Below are positions 1-5,579 of a stretch of DNA of 6,626 nt, piece after piece. Below the pieces are notes generated by a model. That model did no database searches and was not told the origin of the DNA. It saw only the letters and a program-made list of their open reading frames with translations. The stretch comes from Desulfobacteraceae bacterium. Lineage in GTDB: Bacteria; Desulfobacterota; DSM-4660; Desulfatiglandales; Desulfatiglandaceae. The stretch is taken from positions 1 through 6,626 of the forward strand of contig JAUWMY010000146.1 of assembly GCA_030612945.1 (NCBI GenBank), read 5' to 3'. Made by a program: the position numbers and the translations under genes. Every line of letters starts with the position of its first letter. Positions within the stretch are counted from its first letter, which is position 1.

Positions 1-22
1 AAAAATGGGAATTCCTATACGA

Positions 23-661
23 TCAATCTGCTCGGTGGGGTGCCAGTTTTTTCAGAAATTCCGGGTGGGCCTTAAATCCAAGGGAGATGGCTTTGTCCAC
101 ATGCTCGATGGCCTTTTTATAATCCTCATTGTTATAGTATGCAGACGCAAGATTATTGTGTCCTAATGCAAAATCAGGCGCCATTTCTACCAATTTTTCC
201 CCTGTCTCGATGGCTTCCTTTACATCGTCTTTCTGGAGATAGGCGTTCACAAGATTACTCCAGGCCTGTACAATATCCGGGTTCAGCTCGATTGCCTTTT
301 TAAGGGCACCAATTGCTTCCTCTGCCTTAAGCATCTGCAAATAGGCAAAGCCCAGGTTTGCATAGCCTCTTGCATACCTCGGCTCTATCTCAACTGCACG
401 CTGGTTGGCCGCAACTACTCTTTCCATGTCACCTTTTTTGAAATAGATGTAACCCAGATTTACATGGCCCTCAAACATGCGGCCGCTGTTGGCAATGGCG
501 TCGTTGAAGGCATCAATTGCCTCATCAAGTTCACCCTTTTGCATAAGGGCAACTCCAAGATTATAACTTGAATTGGCACATTCCGAGTTTTCTGACAAAA
601 TTTTTCTTTGTTCGGCAATAAACTCTTCGGAACCCTGGGGCATTTTCTCCGGTGTCTTCAT
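23..661 (-). CDS. Tetratricopeptide (TPR) repeat protein downstream of dsrABD
   Basis: A 212-residue protein made almost entirely of TPR units. Five consecutive 34-residue repeats start near residues 28, 62, 96, 130 and 164, each with the typical pattern (NLG or NL near the start, A-Y in helix A, EAI or KAI in helix B, and often a closing P-D or P-R). TPR arrays form a superhelical scaffold that binds peptides or partner proteins; no enzymatic motif is visible. There is no signal peptide or membrane segment, so it is probably cytoplasmic. The ATG at 661 has a GAGG about 7 nt upstream. It lies 108 nt after dsrD on the same strand, behind an intrinsic terminator whose T-tract ends about 25 nt before its start, so expression probably depends on read-through or on an unseen promoter. 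A role in assembly or regulation of sulfite reductase is inference from position only; the TPR call is secure. Confidence 0.9.
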   Translation of the reverse strand: MKTPEKMPQGSEEFIAEQRKILSENSECANSSYNLGVALMQKGELDEAIDAFNDAIANSGRMFEGHVNLGYIYFKKGDMERVVAANQRAVEIEPRYARGYANLGFAYLQMLKAEEAIGALKKAIELNPDIVQAWSNLVNAYLQKDDVKEAIETGEKLVEMAPDFALGHNNLASAYYNNEDYKKAIEHVDKAISLGFKAHPEFLKKLAPHRAD

Positions 662-680
662 AGCATCCCTCGAACAGGAT

Positions 681-724
681 TAAGATAAAAAGAGGTCGCA
701 ATCCTCATGGGAGAGCGACCTCTT
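681..724 (-). terminator. Intrinsic terminator after dsrD
   Basis: Read on the minus strand, a perfect 10-bp stem (AAGAGGTCGC at 724-715 pairing with GCGACCTCTT at 699-690) encloses a 15-nt loop and runs directly into TTTTATCTTA. This is the classic layout of a rho-independent terminator and should end the dsrABD transcript. It sits only about 20 nt upstream of the TPR start codon, so it may act as a partial terminator that sets a lower level for that gene. Confidence 0.8.
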
Positions 725-769
725 GTGCCATCTTACCAAGACGTTATACTTCTACAAACGTTTGAGGGT

Positions 770-1000
770 CTAATGATCCTCTGTTTGCCCTTTTCCTTTC
801 AGGCCGTACATTGTAGTACTGCCAGTAGAAAAATAAATCAATTTCTCTTCATTGATCAGTGACGTAGCCGCCTTTTTGACCATCCTGGCTTTGACGTCAG
901 GCATCACCTTCCTAACGGCCTTTTCCATGTCATTGAAATAGAATTTGGTTTTTTTGCTTTTTTCAGCAAACTCTAAGATGGCATTCCTGATATCTTCCAT
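770..1000 (-). CDS. dsrD: DsrD, small winged-helix activator of sulfite reductase
   Basis: A 76-residue basic protein matching the DsrD family in size (about 78 residues in Desulfovibrio) and position, directly after dsrB. The fold known for the family is a winged helix. Helical segments are predicted around residues 4-15, 22-33 and 36-51, followed by a short beta wing around 53-67 (YFSTGSTTMYGL). From established knowledge, DsrD does not act mainly as a DNA-binding protein: it binds DsrAB and stimulates sulfite reduction, and it marks reductive-type dsr operons. The ATG at 1000 is preceded by a GGAAGGAG ribosome binding site. The gap to dsrB is 32 nt with no terminator, so it should be co-transcribed with dsrAB; a strong terminator follows about 45 nt after its stop codon. 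The ID rests on length, context and family-like sequence. Confidence 0.93.
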   Translation of the reverse strand: MEDIRNAILEFAEKSKKTKFYFNDMEKAVRKVMPDVKARMVKKAATSLINEEKLIYFSTGSTTMYGLKGKGQTEDH

Positions 1001-1032
1001 TGTGGTACTCCTTCCTTTATGTTGGCTGGCGA

Positions 1033-2220
1033 CTAATCAATACCACCCACTGCTCTTGAAACCTCCCATGCCGCATCAGTAAATTTGAATTGGGAAGAGG
1101 TCCTGTAAGTGTCATATTGCAGGCGGTAATCATCTATCAGGTGATCAGAAAAGGGCAAATCACATTTCTCGAAAAACTTCTCCCAGCCTATCCTATCGGC
1201 CCAATCACCGATTCGCTCGTATTTGTTGGCATCTGCCGCATAGGCCTCAATGATTTTCCTGACGTCTCTGCACACTTCAGGATATCTGGGAAAGTTATTG
1301 GGAACAGCGGGAACAACCACCTTAGAGAATTTAGGCGGTGAAATCCGGTTGGAGACCTTGCCTCCCGCCATAATAGTCACACAATCACCTTCCTTGTCTG
1401 TGAGTGGAACGGCCATACACATGGTATAACAGTTGCCGCAGAACATGCATCGTTCAGCTTTGATCTTTACGCTCTTTTTGCCATCTTCTGTCTTAGTGGG
1501 TGAAATGGCCGCTGTTGGGCAGGCGGCAATAACCAGAGGGATTTCACACACATTATCGAGAACCTCATGGTCTACGAGGGGCGGTTTTCTGTGATAGCCC
1601 AGAAGAGCGATATCAGAGCAATGGACAGCCCCGCACATGTTCAGGCAGCAGGCCATGGAAACCCTGACCTGTGCGGGAAGGGTCATTCCCTGAAAATATT
1701 CAAAAAGATCGTCCATGACAGCCTTGACCATGGAGGAAGCATCCGTGGCCGGTGTATGGCAGTGGATGTAGCCCTGGGTATGAATAATATTAGTGACCCC
1801 GGCGCCTGTCCCCCCAAGGGGGAATTTATAGCTGCCTGAGACATGTTTGCGCCCCGCCAGGTCCTTTTTAAGTGCTTCCATCTTATCCTGGCTGTCTACC
1901 ATGAATTCTATGTTGTTACGAGTGGTAAATCTTACAAAGCCATCACAATGTTTGTCTGCGATATCACATATCTCCCGCACATGCTCAGCAGTCATAAGCC
2001 TGGATCCACCGCATCTGACGGTAAATACTTTGTCTCCGGTTTCCGAGACATGCACCAGAACACCAGGCTCCAGGATTTCATGATATTTCCATTTGCCATA
2101 ATTATTCTGGATAATGGGCGGGAAATACTGCCAGAAGTGCCTTGGCCCGAGGTCTGTAATCCTGTTTTCCATTGGTTTGTCCGGATTAAATAGTCCCATT
2201 CTTTCTTGAGATAATGCCAT
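1033..2220 (-). CDS. dsrB: Dissimilatory sulfite reductase beta subunit
   Basis: A 395-residue beta subunit of the cytoplasmic DsrAB heterotetramer, which reduces sulfite with electrons delivered at siroheme-[4Fe-4S] centres and loads the sulfur onto DsrC. Cysteines C154, C191, C192 and C196 (in GYIHCH and SMACCLNMC) match the four-cysteine set that binds the cluster coupled to the catalytic siroheme; they are offset by three residues from the Desulfovibrio numbering as I recall it. An inserted ferredoxin domain follows, with C234 (AACPTAA) and C258, C261 and C264 (RCMFCGNC) as ligands of a second [4Fe-4S] cluster. The ATG at 2220 has a GGAGG 7 nt upstream, and the gene starts 22 nt after dsrA, so the two are translated from one message. 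Length is ordinary for the family and no motif is damaged, so the protein should be active. Confidence 0.98.
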   Translation of the reverse strand: MALSQERMGLFNPDKPMENRITDLGPRHFWQYFPPIIQNNYGKWKYHEILEPGVLVHVSETGDKVFTVRCGGSRLMTAEHVREICDIADKHCDGFVRFTTRNNIEFMVDSQDKMEALKKDLAGRKHVSGSYKFPLGGTGAGVTNIIHTQGYIHCHTPATDASSMVKAVMDDLFEYFQGMTLPAQVRVSMACCLNMCGAVHCSDIALLGYHRKPPLVDHEVLDNVCEIPLVIAACPTAAISPTKTEDGKKSVKIKAERCMFCGNCYTMCMAVPLTDKEGDCVTIMAGGKVSNRISPPKFSKVVVPAVPNNFPRYPEVCRDVRKIIEAYAADANKYERIGDWADRIGWEKFFEKCDLPFSDHLIDDYRLQYDTYRTSSQFKFTDAAWEVSRAVGGID

Positions 2221-2242
2221 GTTATTTCCTCCTGTTCCGTAT

Positions 2243-3664
2243 CTATCTTGCGTGTCTGGTTCGAAAGTCGTCTATATCTCTCTTAAATCCGCCGGGCACA
2301 TCTTCCTCTTTCCAGAAGATGTAAGGATTGCTCCGCGGTTCCCTCACCATTTGTGGCATGGCCGGAATGTTCAGAACCTCAAGGAGCTTTTTTATGCCCT
2401 GCCGCTGGATGAGTTCTCCCAGGCGCTCACGGTTTTTGCCCTCTTCCATCCACCAATCCCAGATCGGTTCTATAACGTTCTCTTTAATGCTGTCATAAGG
2501 GGGAACGCACTTCATGAAAGGAATGGTTAATACCCCCATCTGCGCTCCCTCGAGAATGGGAGCCTTTGCTCCTAAAAGGATGCTGACACCGGTATCAGTT
2601 CCCGGCCTCAAGGCCCGGGGCATGACATTAATGCAGTGCATGCAGCGCGTGCATTCCTTATTGTCAATCATTAGCTTGCCGTCTTCCATCCACATACACT
2701 TGGTCGGGCAGAGGTCAATGACCTCTTTCTGTATGTCGAATTTGCCCCAGTCTTTTCCTTTGTGGGCTCCACCGTTGGGTTCGACTTCGCCTTTGATATA
2801 TGCCTGGACCGCATCCTGATCAATTCGAATATCATCTCTCCAGGTCCCGATAAAGGACATATCAGCACGCGCAATGGAGGCCACACAGCAGTTGGGACAC
2901 CCGTCAAATTTGAATTTGAATTTGTAAGGAAATGCAGGACGATGGAGTTCGTCCTGGTAGTAATGGGTCATTTCGTAGCACAGATCCTGCGTATCAATAC
3001 ATGCCCATTCGCAACGGGCCTTGCCAATACAGCACGATGGGGTCCGGAGGTTTGAGCCAGATCCTCCCAGATCCTGTTGCAGCACGTGGCCCAGTTCATA
3101 AAAGATGGGTTCTAACTGCTCGGTAAAGGTCCCCAGGAAGATAATATCACCGGTGGAACCATGAAAGTTCATCATACCACTGCCGCGGTACTCCCAGAGA
3201 TCGCAGATGCTCCTCAGGTAGTCCGAGCTGTAAAATTTGCTGGCAGGTTGATTGACCCGCATGGTATGAAAATGGGCAATGGATGGGTATTTTTCCGGAA
3301 GGTCTGAGTACCTCCCTATAACACCGCCACCGTAACCGAATACGCCTACGATGCCACCATGTTTCCAGTGGGTTTCACCGTCGACAAATGAATCTTCAAG
3401 TTGGCCCAGCGTGTCTTCAACCACCTCGCTTTTAATCATCATCCGGTCAGCAGGAAGATTCTTTCTGTGAAGGGCTTCCCTCTTGGCATCTGCCACAAAG
3501 CTCGGCCACGGCCCGGATTCCAGATCATCACACATGGGAGTATCATGTTTGGTCTTGAAATTTTTTAGCTCTTCTTCCGTGTAATTATTCAGCTCTTCAT
3601 CGGAATATATCCTGAGCTCATCATATTTTAACTCTTTTTGGTCTTCTCTTGGTTCAAAAGCCAT
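2243..3664 (-). CDS. dsrA: Dissimilatory sulfite reductase alpha subunit
   Basis: A 473-residue alpha subunit of DsrAB, paired with the adjacent dsrB. The siroheme-cluster motif is present: C212-X5-C218 (CIGKARC) and C256-X3-C260 (CPNCC). A ferredoxin domain follows, with C319 (LCPTKC) and C338, C341 and C344 (CTRCMHC). The conserved stretches GVFGYGGGVIGRY (about 107-119) and IWDWWMEEGKNRERLGE (401-417) are also family hallmarks. The ATG at 3664 is chosen as the start because AAGGAGG lies 8 nt upstream; an in-frame TTG at 3670 would be only 2 nt from that site. Relative to the 437-residue Desulfovibrio protein, this one carries about 36 extra, highly acidic residues before the conserved LESGPWPSF block at 48-56. 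It is first in the dsrABD operon and has a long leader with a good promoter. Confidence 0.98.
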   Translation of the reverse strand: MAFEPREDQKELKYDELRIYSDEELNNYTEEELKNFKTKHDTPMCDDLESGPWPSFVADAKREALHRKNLPADRMMIKSEVVEDTLGQLEDSFVDGETHWKHGGIVGVFGYGGGVIGRYSDLPEKYPSIAHFHTMRVNQPASKFYSSDYLRSICDLWEYRGSGMMNFHGSTGDIIFLGTFTEQLEPIFYELGHVLQQDLGGSGSNLRTPSCCIGKARCEWACIDTQDLCYEMTHYYQDELHRPAFPYKFKFKFDGCPNCCVASIARADMSFIGTWRDDIRIDQDAVQAYIKGEVEPNGGAHKGKDWGKFDIQKEVIDLCPTKCMWMEDGKLMIDNKECTRCMHCINVMPRALRPGTDTGVSILLGAKAPILEGAQMGVLTIPFMKCVPPYDSIKENVIEPIWDWWMEEGKNRERLGELIQRQGIKKLLEVLNIPAMPQMVREPRSNPYIFWKEEDVPGGFKRDIDDFRTRHAR

Positions 3665-3672
3665 TATCAATG

Positions 3673-3708
3673 CCTCCTTCTGCAGACTGTGTTTTAATAT
3701 TTAAGGAG
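3673..3708 (-). promoter_or_regulatory. dsrA ribosome binding site with complementary upstream segment
   Basis: The dsrA Shine-Dalgarno AAGGAGG (3679-3673, minus strand) sits 8 nt before the ATG at 3664. Upstream in the same leader, CTCCTT (3708-3703) is exactly complementary to its AAGGAG, allowing a 6-bp hairpin with a 23-nt loop that would hide the site. CTCCTT could instead pair with GAGGAG at 3743-3738 (6 bp, one G-U), which would free it. The ribosome binding site itself is certain; the switch is only a sequence-complementarity inference. Confidence 0.45.
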
Positions 3709-3764
3709 CAAACCTAAAAAAATACGGTTAAATTCACCTCCTCCCCCAAAAAATCATAAATTAT

Positions 3765-3779
3765 TACCCTTTAAGGGTA
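3765..3779. repeat. Perfect 7-bp inverted repeat in dsrA leader
   Basis: TACCCTT and AAGGGTA flank a single base, giving a near-perfect 15-nt palindrome within the predicted dsrA 5' leader. It could be an operator or a small RNA hairpin. On the minus strand an AT-rich stretch ending in six T's follows about 10 nt later, but the stem is too weak to call a terminator. Confidence 0.35.
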
Positions 3780-3780
3780 T

Positions 3781-3814
3781 GCCTTTTACGCCATTTTTGT
3801 CCACCGCTAAAGGC
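3781..3814. repeat. Imperfect hairpin in dsrA leader
   Basis: GCCTTTTA (3781-3788) and TAAAGGC (3808-3814) are complementary apart from one bulged base and enclose a 19-nt loop. It lies next to the 15-nt palindrome, so the dsrA leader RNA may fold into two adjacent stems. Function unknown. Confidence 0.3.
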
Positions 3815-3828
3815 TTAAGGCAGATCAA

Positions 3829-3852
3829 TTTGTGTAAATATTTGTGAATATT
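3829..3852. repeat. TTTGTG direct repeat with nested AATATT inverted repeat
   Basis: TTTGTGTAAATA (3829-3840) is followed at once by TTTGTGAATA (3841-3850), a 12-nt-period imperfect direct repeat. Overlapping it, AATATT (3837-3842) and AATATT (3847-3852) flank TGTG. The block lies roughly 30-50 nt downstream of the predicted dsrA transcription start, a plausible site for a repressor, but it matches no complete operator that I recognise. Confidence 0.3.
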
Positions 3853-3881
3853 GGAACTACTTAAATCATCAGGAAGTTAAG

Positions 3882-3898
3882 ATGAGTTTTATACTCAG
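3882..3898. promoter_or_regulatory. Candidate operator over the dsrA -10 element
   Basis: ATGAG, a 7-nt spacer ending in ATA, then CTCAG: a TGAG/CTCA inverted repeat. The spacer coincides with the minus-strand -10 hexamer of dsrA (3893-3888). A very similar ATGAG-N7-CTCAT lies in the dsrC leader at 5526-5542. A shared transcription factor site is inferred and untested. Confidence 0.35.
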
Positions 3899-3917
3899 GA
3901 TCTGTGTAGGTTGTCAA
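3888..3917 (-). promoter_or_regulatory. Predicted sigma-70-type promoter of dsrABD
   Basis: On the minus strand, TTGACA (3917-3912) is followed after 18 nt by TATAAA (3893-3888), or after 17 nt by GTATAA. Transcription should start near 3881, giving a leader of about 215 nt before the dsrA ATG. The A/T tracts at 3919-3940 directly upstream of the -35 could act as an UP element. Confidence 0.6.
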
Positions 3918-3948
3918 TAAAAAAGATTCCTTTTTTTTTAATTGACAA
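3911..3948. repeat. Inverted repeat holding both divergent -35 elements
   Basis: TTGTCAAT (3911-3918) and ATTGACAA (3941-3948) are perfect 8-bp inverted repeats around a 22-nt A/T-tract core. Each arm contains a consensus TTGACA on the opposite strand, so the putative dsrA and dsrN promoters stand back to back and share the same A/T-rich upstream sequence. Confidence 0.6.
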
Positions 3949-3971
3949 TATTATCCGGCCATGTTCCTAAT
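3942..3971 (+). promoter_or_regulatory. Possible promoter of dsrN
   Basis: A consensus -35 TTGACA (3942-3947) is followed after 18 nt by CCTAAT (3966-3971), a poor -10 matching four of six positions. If used, the start would be near 3978, leaving a leader of about 48 nt. The weak -10 suggests lower expression than dsrA or a need for an activator. Confidence 0.4.
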
Positions 3972-4025
3972 CCAAAAAAATGAGAGCGTAAAAATAGCCG
4001 ATACAAGACGAGACTACTAAAAAAT

Positions 4026-5438
4026 ATGTTGTTCACGCAACCCCGAATTACCATTGGCGCACTAAAAGGAGGGTCCGGTAAGACTATCCTTTCGTTAGGC
4101 CTCATCGCCGCATGGCGGGAAAAAGGCCACCGAATCGCGCCCTTCAAGAAAGGCCCGGACTTTATTGACGCCGGGTGGCTTACCTTTGCGGCTGCCCGAT
4201 CATGCTACAACCTGGACTCTTTTATGATGAACAATGAACAGATTGTTCAGTCCTTTATCAGCCATTCAGGTGATGCTGACCTGTCCCTTATTGAAGGGAA
4301 CAGGGGCCTTTTTGACGGTCTGGATGTGGAAGGGCGCTGCAGCACGGCAGAATTGGCCAAGTTCCTTAAAACACCGGTTATTTTAATAGTGGATGTAACC
4401 ATGGCCACCCGTACTGTTGCCGCTGTCATCAAAGGGTGTCAGGCCTTTGATCCGGATCTGAATGTTGCCGGGATTATTCTGAACAGAGTGGCGGGCTCAC
4501 GCCAGGAGGCGCTGATTACTAACGCCATTGAAAAATATTGCGACACAATCGTGGTTGGATCTGTTCCCAAATTGCAAGATACTGTCTTTCCTGAAAGGCA
4601 TATGGGACTTGTACCATATCAGGAAAGAGAGCATGCTGAGAAGGCGATCTCATGGACCAGGGAAACAGTGGAAAAACATCTCCAACTTGATACTATTTGG
4701 AGAATAGCCAGTGAGGCTGAAGACATTGAGATAAAATTCCAATCTCAAACACCAGGAACAACGCTTAAGGCGGGTAATGACTCCCCGCAGATCGGATTCA
4801 TCAGGGATAAGGCGTTTTGGTTCTATTACCCGGAGAACCTGGAGCAATTGGAGTGTATGGGCGCTCGACTGGTTGAGATCAATGCGATTTCACAGAATGT
4901 ATTACCTCAACTGGACGCGCTTTACATTGGAGGCGGTTTTCCAGAGATTCAGGCCCAGGCCCTGGCAGATAATCACACCTTTCGAAACGCCCTTAGAGAG
5001 GAGATCGAAAAAGGCCTGCCTGTTTACGCGGAGTGCGGTGGATTCATGTACTTGGGGAAAAACCTTGTAGTGGATGGCAGAACCTATCCCATGGTCGGCG
5101 CAGTGCCTGTTGAATTTATTTTGGAAAAAAGACCCCGGGGGCATGGGTATACTGTTTTGGAAGTGGATGGATTAAATCCTTACTACCCTGTGGGAGAGAC
5201 CTTGAAAGGCCATGAATTTCACTATTCAAAGGCCGTGCTTACCGGGGAGGCAAATGTGGATTTCGTCTTCAAGGTGCGCCGGGGTCATGGCGTGGATGGT
5301 GAAAGAGATGGTATCTGCATGAAAAACGTCCTGGCTACCTTCACCCACATACACGCAGCCGGGAACCCGAGGTGGGCGAAAGGCCTTTTAAAGGCGTCTT
5401 TAGAGTACAGGAGAAGCAATAGTAGAAAAAATGGATGA
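4026..5438 (+). CDS. dsrN: DsrN, siroheme amidotransferase of the CobB/CbiA family
   Basis: A 470-residue two-domain enzyme of the cobyrinic acid a,c-diamide synthase family. The N-terminal ATPase domain has a P-loop at residues 15-20 (GGSGKT), the KKGPDFIDAGW motif at 41-51 and IEGNRGLFDGL at 89-99. The C-terminal class I-like glutamine amidotransferase domain starts near 255 and has the family stretch LYIGGGFPE (299-307), nucleophile C337 (AECGGFMYLG), and histidines H396 and H399 (KGHEFHYS). The family uses ATP and glutamine to amidate tetrapyrrole carboxylates. Next to dsr genes, the homologue DsrN of Allochromatium is implicated in making siroheme amide, the Dsr cofactor, so that role is favoured over cobalamin synthesis; no other cobalamin gene is in view. 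The ATG at 4026 is the only ATG start in the open stretch, but it lacks a clear Shine-Dalgarno sequence, suggesting modest translation. It is divergent from dsrA and upstream of dsrC. Confidence 0.85.
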   Translation: MLFTQPRITIGALKGGSGKTILSLGLIAAWREKGHRIAPFKKGPDFIDAGWLTFAAARSCYNLDSFMMNNEQIVQSFISHSGDADLSLIEGNRGLFDGLDVEGRCSTAELAKFLKTPVILIVDVTMATRTVAAVIKGCQAFDPDLNVAGIILNRVAGSRQEALITNAIEKYCDTIVVGSVPKLQDTVFPERHMGLVPYQEREHAEKAISWTRETVEKHLQLDTIWRIASEAEDIEIKFQSQTPGTTLKAGNDSPQIGFIRDKAFWFYYPENLEQLECMGARLVEINAISQNVLPQLDALYIGGGFPEIQAQALADNHTFRNALREEIEKGLPVYAECGGFMYLGKNLVVDGRTYPMVGAVPVEFILEKRPRGHGYTVLEVDGLNPYYPVGETLKGHEFHYSKAVLTGEANVDFVFKVRRGHGVDGERDGICMKNVLATFTHIHAAGNPRWAKGLLKASLEYRRSNSRKNG

Positions 5439-5467
5439 AATTTTTTCAGAAAGTTTGAAAAGAACGA

Positions 5468-5496
5468 TTGACAACACAGTAAATAGGATTTATATT
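5468..5496 (+). promoter_or_regulatory. Predicted strong promoter of dsrC
   Basis: TTGACA (5468-5473), a 17-nt spacer and TATATT (5491-5496) form a near-consensus sigma-70-type promoter in the 141-nt gap after dsrN. Transcription should start near 5503, about 77 nt before dsrC. A dedicated strong promoter fits DsrC being needed in excess over DsrAB. No convincing terminator follows dsrN, so read-through from dsrN is also possible. Confidence 0.7.
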
Positions 5497-5525
5497 CCTT
5501 TATTCAAATGCGCCTAAAATAGGTC

Positions 5526-5542
5526 ATGAGCCAAATACTCAT
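5526..5542. promoter_or_regulatory. Candidate operator in the dsrC leader
   Basis: ATGAG and CTCAT flank a 7-nt spacer as a perfect 5-bp inverted repeat. It lies about 25-40 nt downstream of the predicted dsrC transcription start. Twelve of 17 positions match the element over the dsrA -10 (3882-3898) with identical spacing. A shared regulator is inferred. Confidence 0.35.
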
Positions 5543-5579
5543 AAGGTTAAGTCATATTAAACAAGGAGGATAAGGGATT

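Larger units (their letters stand above)
3671..4025. promoter_or_regulatory. Divergent dsrA-dsrN regulatory region (355 nt, no gene)
   Basis: This AT-rich gap between dsrA (minus) and dsrN (plus) contains no credible protein gene. Its dsrN-proximal half holds opposing TTGACA elements for the two genes. The dsrA-proximal part is a leader of about 215 nt with several inverted repeats, a purine-rich Shine-Dalgarno-like tract at 3735-3747 that has no usable start after it, and a possible seven-codon mini-ORF (3757 to 3734, minus strand). The individual elements are listed separately. Confidence 0.8.

Noticed and set aside
755..764. CAAACGTTTG palindrome between dsrD and the TPR gene
   Set aside because: A 10-bp perfect palindrome is expected several times by chance in a window of this length, and there is no second copy.
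1090..3126. Several plus-strand open frames of 60-120 codons opposite dsrA and dsrB
   Set aside because: They lie antisense to strongly conserved dsrAB sequence, have no recognisable motifs, and have no consistent ribosome sites; they are shadows.
3665..3670. TTG at 3670 as the dsrA start, two codons longer
   Set aside because: The AAGGAGG site ends only 2 nt before the TTG but 8 nt before the ATG at 3664, which is the usual spacing.
3733..3750. Strong Shine-Dalgarno-like tract GGGGGAGGAGG (minus strand) as the start of a hidden gene
   Set aside because: No ATG, GTG or TTG lies at a suitable distance after it with an open frame of useful length; the overlapping GTG frame ends after seven codons.
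3841..3852. HcpR, CRP/FNR or Rex binding site (TTGTGA half)
   Set aside because: Only one half-site is present; the matching TCACAA arm at the expected distance is missing, so a named regulator cannot be supported.
3938..4147. Minus-strand open frame of 69 codons overlapping the dsrN start
   Set aside because: It overlaps the dsrN P-loop coding region antisense, has no family features, and covers the divergent promoter area; it is a shadow frame.
5440..5462. AT-rich inverted repeat after dsrN as a terminator
   Set aside because: TTTTCA and TGAAAA can pair, but the stem is short and AT-only apart from one pair, and no T-tract follows on the plus strand.
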